DNA of 64,000 bases from Catalinimonas alkaloidigena (lineage in GTDB: Bacteria > Bacteroidota > Bacteroidia > Cytophagales > Flexibacteraceae), in assembly GCF_900100765.1 (NCBI RefSeq), contig NZ_FNFO01000010.1, forward strand, positions 217,025-281,024, read 5' to 3'. The position numbers were made by a program, and so were the translations under genes. This document shows, piece by piece, positions 59,840 through 64,000 of the stretch. A model generated the notes under the pieces. That model ran no database searches. It was not told where the DNA came from and saw nothing but the letters and a program-made list of their open reading frames with translations. Numbering within the stretch: the first letter of the stretch is position 1; each line of letters opens with the position of its first letter.

Positions 59840-62800
59840 TTACTTGCTGGCCTGAGGCCGATCGGGGCCTTCGACCGGCGGCGGATTCTCATCTTCGTCC
59901 TGCAACTTTTCGCGGAAACCGCGCGGCAACAGTTCGTGGAATTTGTTGAAGCTCTGCGTATGCAGGAAGCTAAAGCCCTGGGTGGTTCCGTTCGAAAAAG
60001 TAGAGTTGACGCCTGACGTCAGGAGGTTCTGGTTGGTGCGGCTGAACATTTTCAGGCGCAGTTTATTGTCGGCGGTCAACGAATATTCGACCGTGATGTC
60101 GCCGATGACGTTGAGGGTGGTCGCCTGGTTGGCACTGTTGGTAAACGAGCCGTCGCGCGTAAAGCGCAGCCTGCCGCCCAGTGCGGTATACGAAAGCCGT
60201 AACTGCAACGTGTTTAAGGCTTCCTCGTCGAAGCCGTTCAGGTCGATGTCGACTTCCAGATTATCGTCGATCTGCGAAAAGTAATAGCTTACCTGATTGG
60301 ACAACAGTTCACTGATGCTGCTGACCGTACCGGTCTGAAAATCGATGCCGCCCACCACGTTGGAAGTCGGCAGAAGGCTGCGCATCACCAACAGCCCAAA
60401 CACCTGCCGGTTCAGTTCCTGTTCGTTGTGCTTCGTCAGTGCCTCGAATTCCAGCACCAGCCGGCTCAGACTCGACGGGTACGAGTTCTCGGGGAAATCG
60501 ATGCCCAGTTTGATCTGCGGGTTTAGCAATACGCCCTGCAACACCAGCTGCACATCGACGGGGTAGCGGCGGTTGATGGCAGGCAGGTCGCTTTCGGCGC
60601 GTCCGTTGGCCAGGGGCTGGAACGAAGCCACCTGCTCGTAGATCGCCTGAATGTTCATGATGCCCTGCAACGGATCGCCGTTCCAGGTAATGGTCCCCCC
60701 CGGTTCGACCACAAACTCCTTGTTGATCAGGTTCAGCATCGTGAAGTTGTAGCGCCCACGTGTAATGGTGTACTGCCCAAAGATGCTGAAATCGCCACCC
60801 CGGTCCAGCACCATGCTGATCCGCCCCTCGCCGTTGGCACGGATGATGTCGCCCGCCCGCCGGTCGAAGATGATTTCGCCATACGCTTCCGGCGTCACGT
60901 CGATGTTGAAGTTGAGGCTGAGGGCGTCGGTGTCGAGGTTGGAGAGCTGGATGGTATCGCTCGGCCCACCGTTCACCAGCGAATCGACGTTGATGAAATT
61001 GATGTAGTCTGATTGCGCCACTTCGTTTTCGTCCTCAACCGGAATGAACAGCTTTGTGTCCCGCTCGGTACGGACGTCGCCCCGGATCACAATGTCGCTA
61101 AAAGGCCCAAAGATTTCCATCGACCCGGTTACGTTCACTACGCCGTAATACAGTTTGTTGTCACGGTAGGTGGTATTCAACACCTGGAAGTTGTTGAGTT
61201 CGCCCTGCAGGCTCACCACAAAATCGCGAAAGCCGTCGTGAAACAGTCCGCCGCGTGTGAGGCGCGCGCGGTTGCCGTTTTCGTCGAGTAACTCCAGGTT
61301 GCTGACCCCAATCTGGTTCTCGCTGAAGTACACTTTGTCTTCGAACCGGTACGTGGTGTTCAGGTAATCGATGCGGAACCTGCCGCCGGTCACGTCGAGG
61401 TTGCCCAGCACCAAAGGTGAAGAAAGCATGCCCAGGATGCGTACCGAGCCGCTGGCCATGCCCGCCACGTTGCTAATGTCGGGAATGATGGTCTCCAGAA
61501 ACGCCAGCCGCGCCCCTTCCAGACGTGCCGTCAGGTTCAGTTGGTTTTCTTCGTCTTCAGGCTTGTAAAATCCGGCCAGCCGTACCACGCGTTCGTTGTC
61601 GCGATCGATGTTCAGGTTGACATTCAGGCGTTGAGAAACGTCGTCCCAGGCCGATTCGCCGTAGACCTGCCCGACCATAAAATCCTCGAACATAAAGTTG
61701 CGCAACTGCACATTCCCCTGTAGCTCCTGGCTCTCCAGCACTCCGGACAGCGAAGCGTAGGCATTCAGCGTACCGCCAAACTTCCGGTTGACGACCGAAT
61801 TCAGATTGGCCAGATCGAATTCGCGAACCACGACCAGCAGCGAATCGGACCGATCGCGCGAAATGAGTCCCCGGAAGCCCACCTGTTGTCCATCCTGCGC
61901 AATGGTCAGGTCGCGCACGTAAATGGAATCCTGCTGCCAGATGGTGATCAGGTTGTCGGGATTGATCTCCCAGCGATGGTCGATGATCTGGAAATGCGAC
62001 GGCTGAAAGTGGAGTTCGGAGCGGTTGTCGCGGAACGTCATGGTACCGTTCAGATCGACCAGGTTGGTGCTGTTTTCCTGTTCCAGGCCCGTCCGGAACT
62101 CAATCTGCTTCTGGCTCCACGTGCCATCGAACAGAAAATTCTCCGTAGCGGCAATGCCGTGGATTTCCTGCCGCCGCGAGGTTGCAAAAATCGAAGCCAG
62201 TACGTCGCTGCTGTCCGCAATTTTGGAACTGGTAACGTCCAGGTCTGTCTCGAAGATGTAGTTGTCGTTGTAGACGAGCGTATCGAACGTCGTGTTGAGC
62301 GTGAAGACTGACGTGTTGCCGTTGAAGAAGTTCCCTTCCACGCGTGTGGCGGGCGATAGGTAAAAATTAGGGACAAACAGGCGGGTAATGGGGTTCACGT
62401 CTTTCAGCAACAGACCGTACTCCATGCTGTATTCGGGCAAGATCTCCTTTTTCTTCTGCTGATAGTACCGCTCTGTCAGCGCCGCATCATTCTGAAAAAT
62501 CAGACCGTATTCGCGGGTGAGGCGTTGTAAATCTTTCACCACTTGTTCGATCTCAAAATCGCCGGCGAAATCGGCATCCACCAGGTCCGAAACCACGGAA
62601 AGTCGCTGTAGCCCCGGCTCCGGGTGCAACGACGTCACGTGGAGCGAGTCCAGCGTCAGCACGCGGTCCTGATATACCAGTTGCACATTGCGCAGAAATC
62701 CATCGCCTTGCATGTCGTTCAGGCGCAGGCCTTCAAAATCCAACTCCACGTCCGACTGCACCAGCGTCACGCCCTTCACCAATCCGAGTTGGTCCAGATT

Positions 62801-64000
62801 CAGGGTATCGATCCGCGCACTGATGTCCACCCGCCCGACGCGGTCGCGCAAATCGATCAGCCCGGCGGCCGTAAACTCCAGGTTGGGGTCTGCAATGCGC
62901 AGGTCGCCCCGGAACTGCTCCCGGCTCAGTTGCGCATCGACGGCAATGTTGCGGTAGTTGTACCCGTTGATGCCTAGGCGACTGATGGTGGCATTCAGGC
63001 TATCGTTGGCGTTTTCGAGCAGAAACCCGGTGCCCTCGATCCAGCCCGACATGTCGAGTTTTTGAAGTAAGCGTGGCACGTTGTAGAGCGTACCGATGTC
63101 CAGCCCGAACGTAGCCAGCTCGCCGCGGTAGTACGATTCCGCCGGATCTTCGTTGATTTTCAGGTTAAGGTCCGACTGAATATCGCCCAGGCCGGTGTTG
63201 AAAAAACCGTCGGCTACAAAGTCGTTGGGAAAACCCAGAAAACTCCCGTTAAACCGGATGGTGCCGAAACGCGCCACGTAGGCATATGCTTTGGGATTCG
63301 GAATGTACTGCCGGATGTCGGCGGCATCGACCTGCGCTCCCGAAAGATTCAGTTCAATAAACGTCTCTTCGATGGCAGGCAGGCCCATCATGGTCATCGA
63401 CCCAAACAGATAGCTCTTGTCGCCGAAGTAAAAGTTCATGTCCTGAATCCGGAACCGATCCACGGTACCGCTGAACTTTCCGCGCACCATGACCCGCTCC
63501 TGAAAGCGCGCGACGGCCGGGGCAAAAAGCGCCAGGTCGTGGGCATACACAATGGTGTTTTCCAGATTAGCGTCGATGTTTACCTTGGGCACGAAATCGC
63601 TGAGGTCGGCCACCGAATCGTAGGTAAACCGCAGCGTATCCCCCAGATAACTGTCGCCGATGCGAGCGTTCAGGCCCAGAAAATCCATGCTCTGACTACA
63701 ATAGCGGAAGAAGGATTTGAGTTGGTGCACCGGTACCCCGGCGTTACTCTCGAACGTCTGTAATTCATCCACCTGCATCTCGACCGTATCGCGCGCGATG
63801 CGGAAATCCGCTACCTCGGCCCGGATGCTGTCGTACTGCATGTGATAATAGTTGAACCCTTCGGGGAAGCTGTCGCGCGAGCGATCGGCATACAACAGGC
63901 GCGAATGGTTCAGGTGTACCTGCCCCACTTGAAAAACCACACTTTTCCCCGACGTGGTGTCGTTCGGATTCCGCGTCAGGTTGTTGATGGCCGCCACAAA
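59840..64000 (-). CDS. tamB: TamB-type translocation/assembly protein (N-terminus outside window)
   Basis: The C-terminal ~1387 codons of a very large protein of the TamB/DUF490 family, which spans the periplasm and helps lipid or outer-membrane protein assembly. Repeated beta-helix phrases are seen throughout, such as VDAQLSREQFRGDLRIADPN, ASLSGVLESQELQGNVQLRN, GNLDVTGGRFRIDYLNTTYR and RGDVRTERDTKLFIPVEDEN. The C-terminal DUF490 block contains FDRRAGDIIRANGEGRISM, GRYNFTMLNLINKEFVVEPG, DVQLVLQGVLLNPQIKLGID and RQVFGLLVMRSLLPTSNVVG. The last 250 residues resemble the TamB barrel-docking end, with a C-terminal extension ending EDENPPPVEGPDRP. The methionine near 63997 is probably internal, because the reading frame stays open to the window edge. 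Confidence 0.93.
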   Translation of the reverse strand, partial: FVAAINNLTRNPNDTTSGKSVVFQVGQVHLNHSRLLYADRSRDSFPEGFNYYHMQYDSIRAEVADFRIARDTVEMQVDELQTFESNAGVPVHQLKSFFRYCSQSMDFLGLNARIGDSYLGDTLRFTYDSVADLSDFVPKVNIDANLENTIVYAHDLALFAPAVARFQERVMVRGKFSGTVDRFRIQDMNFYFGDKSYLFGSMTMMGLPAIEETFIELNLSGAQVDAADIRQYIPNPKAYAYVARFGTIRFNGSFLGFPNDFVADGFFNTGLGDIQSDLNLKINEDPAESYYRGELATFGLDIGTLYNVPRLLQKLDMSGWIEGTGFLLENANDSLNATISRLGINGYNYRNIAVDAQLSREQFRGDLRIADPNLEFTAAGLIDLRDRVGRVDISARIDTLNLDQLGLVKGVTLVQSDVELDFEGLRLNDMQGDGFLRNVQLVYQDRVLTLDSLHVTSLHPEPGLQRLSVVSDLVDADFAGDFEIEQVVKDLQRLTREYGLIFQNDAALTERYYQQKKKEILPEYSMEYGLLLKDVNPITRLFVPNFYLSPATRVEGNFFNGNTSVFTLNTTFDTLVYNDNYIFETDLDVTSSKIADSSDVLASIFATSRRQEIHGIAATENFLFDGTWSQKQIEFRTGLEQENSTNLVDLNGTMTFRDNRSELHFQPSHFQIIDHRWEINPDNLITIWQQDSIYVRDLTIAQDGQQVGFRGLISRDRSDSLLVVVREFDLANLNSVVNRKFGGTLNAYASLSGVLESQELQGNVQLRNFMFEDFMVGQVYGESAWDDVSQRLNVNLNIDRDNERVVRLAGFYKPEDEENQLNLTARLEGARLAFLETIIPDISNVAGMASGSVRILGMLSSPLVLGNLDVTGGRFRIDYLNTTYRFEDKVYFSENQIGVSNLELLDENGNRARLTRGGLFHDGFRDFVVSLQGELNNFQVLNTTYRDNKLYYGVVNVTGSMEIFGPFSDIVIRGDVRTERDTKLFIPVEDENEVAQSDYINFINVDSLVNGGPSDTIQLSNLDTDALSLNFNIDVTPEAYGEIIFDRRAGDIIRANGEGRISMVLDRGGDFSIFGQYTITRGRYNFTMLNLINKEFVVEPGGTITWNGDPLQGIMNIQAIYEQVASFQPLANGRAESDLPAINRRYPVDVQLVLQGVLLNPQIKLGIDFPENSYPSSLSRLVLEFEALTKHNEQELNRQVFGLLVMRSLLPTSNVVGGIDFQTGTVSSISELLSNQVSYYFSQIDDNLEVDIDLNGFDEEALNTLQLRLSYTALGGRLRFTRDGSFTNSANQATTLNVIGDITVEYSLTADNKLRLKMFSRTNQNLLTSGVNSTFSNGTTQGFSFLHTQSFNKFHELLPRGFREKLQDEDENPPPVEGPDRPQASK

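Overview
The window reads as Bacteroidota chromosome, most likely Cytophagales or a close relative. Evidence: a full-length SprA (outer-membrane translocon of the type IX secretion system, T9SS), two secreted proteins with T9SS C-terminal sorting domains, a TamB-type envelope protein, one promoter of the TTG-N19-TAnnTTTG type, and mostly weak Shine-Dalgarno sequences. Core-region base composition is fairly GC-rich. I cannot name the species.

Layout. (1) 1-6.5 kb: secreted glycan-degrading enzymes on the minus strand: a GH78 alpha-L-rhamnosidase that runs off the left edge, a GH43/GH32-like beta-propeller protein and a GH29 alpha-L-fucosidase, with an orphan SUKH (SMI1/KNR4) protein between them. 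(2) 6.6-10.1 kb: DoxX, a PAP2 phosphatase, and a secreted protein made of four 129-residue repeats plus a T9SS tail. (3) 10.145-26.93 kb: an integrated mobile island bounded by a perfect 46-bp direct repeat of the 3' half of tRNA-Pro(GGG). It carries a tyrosine recombinase, a structured leader RNA, an excisionase-like protein, a Rep_trans/MobT-like initiator, a seven-gene defence operon and a recombination-type protein pair next to the tRNA. (4) 27-40 kb: gcvP, a glycosyltransferase, sprA and ruvA. (5) 40-46 kb: two tandem SGNH hydrolases, then a tightly coupled ubiA / type III polyketide synthase / methyltransferase / flavoprotein operon, then a TMEM220-like protein. (6) 46-58 kb: a T9SS-secreted M43 metalloprotease, then a second sugar locus (GH88/105, two DUF1080 proteins, a xylose-isomerase-like TIM barrel, a Gfo/Idh/MocA oxidoreductase and a divergent MFS transporter). 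(7) 58-64 kb: a DUF2027/Smr protein, a TPR protein and the C-terminal part of TamB.

The most unusual part is the defence operon, transcribed leftwards as hsdM2 - DUF262 - hsdM1 - hsdS - darT - darG - hsdR. It is a type I restriction-modification system with two clearly different methyltransferase subunits, both keeping their catalytic motifs, one specificity subunit and one motor/nuclease subunit. A DUF262/HNH-type protein sits between the two methylases, and a DarT/DarG DNA ADP-ribosylation toxin-antitoxin pair lies between hsdS and hsdR. Junctions from hsdM2 to darG overlap or lie within 13 bp, so these are probably co-expressed; hsdR follows after 118 bp. The second half of hsdS is far more AT-rich than the first, which suggests the second recognition domain was swapped in. 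Whether the parts work as one system is inference.

The sugar loci plausibly serve uptake and breakdown of plant or algal glycans. The DUF1080 + Gfo/Idh/MocA + TIM-barrel set resembles the 3-keto-glycoside route described in Bacteroides. No SusC/SusD pair is seen in the window.
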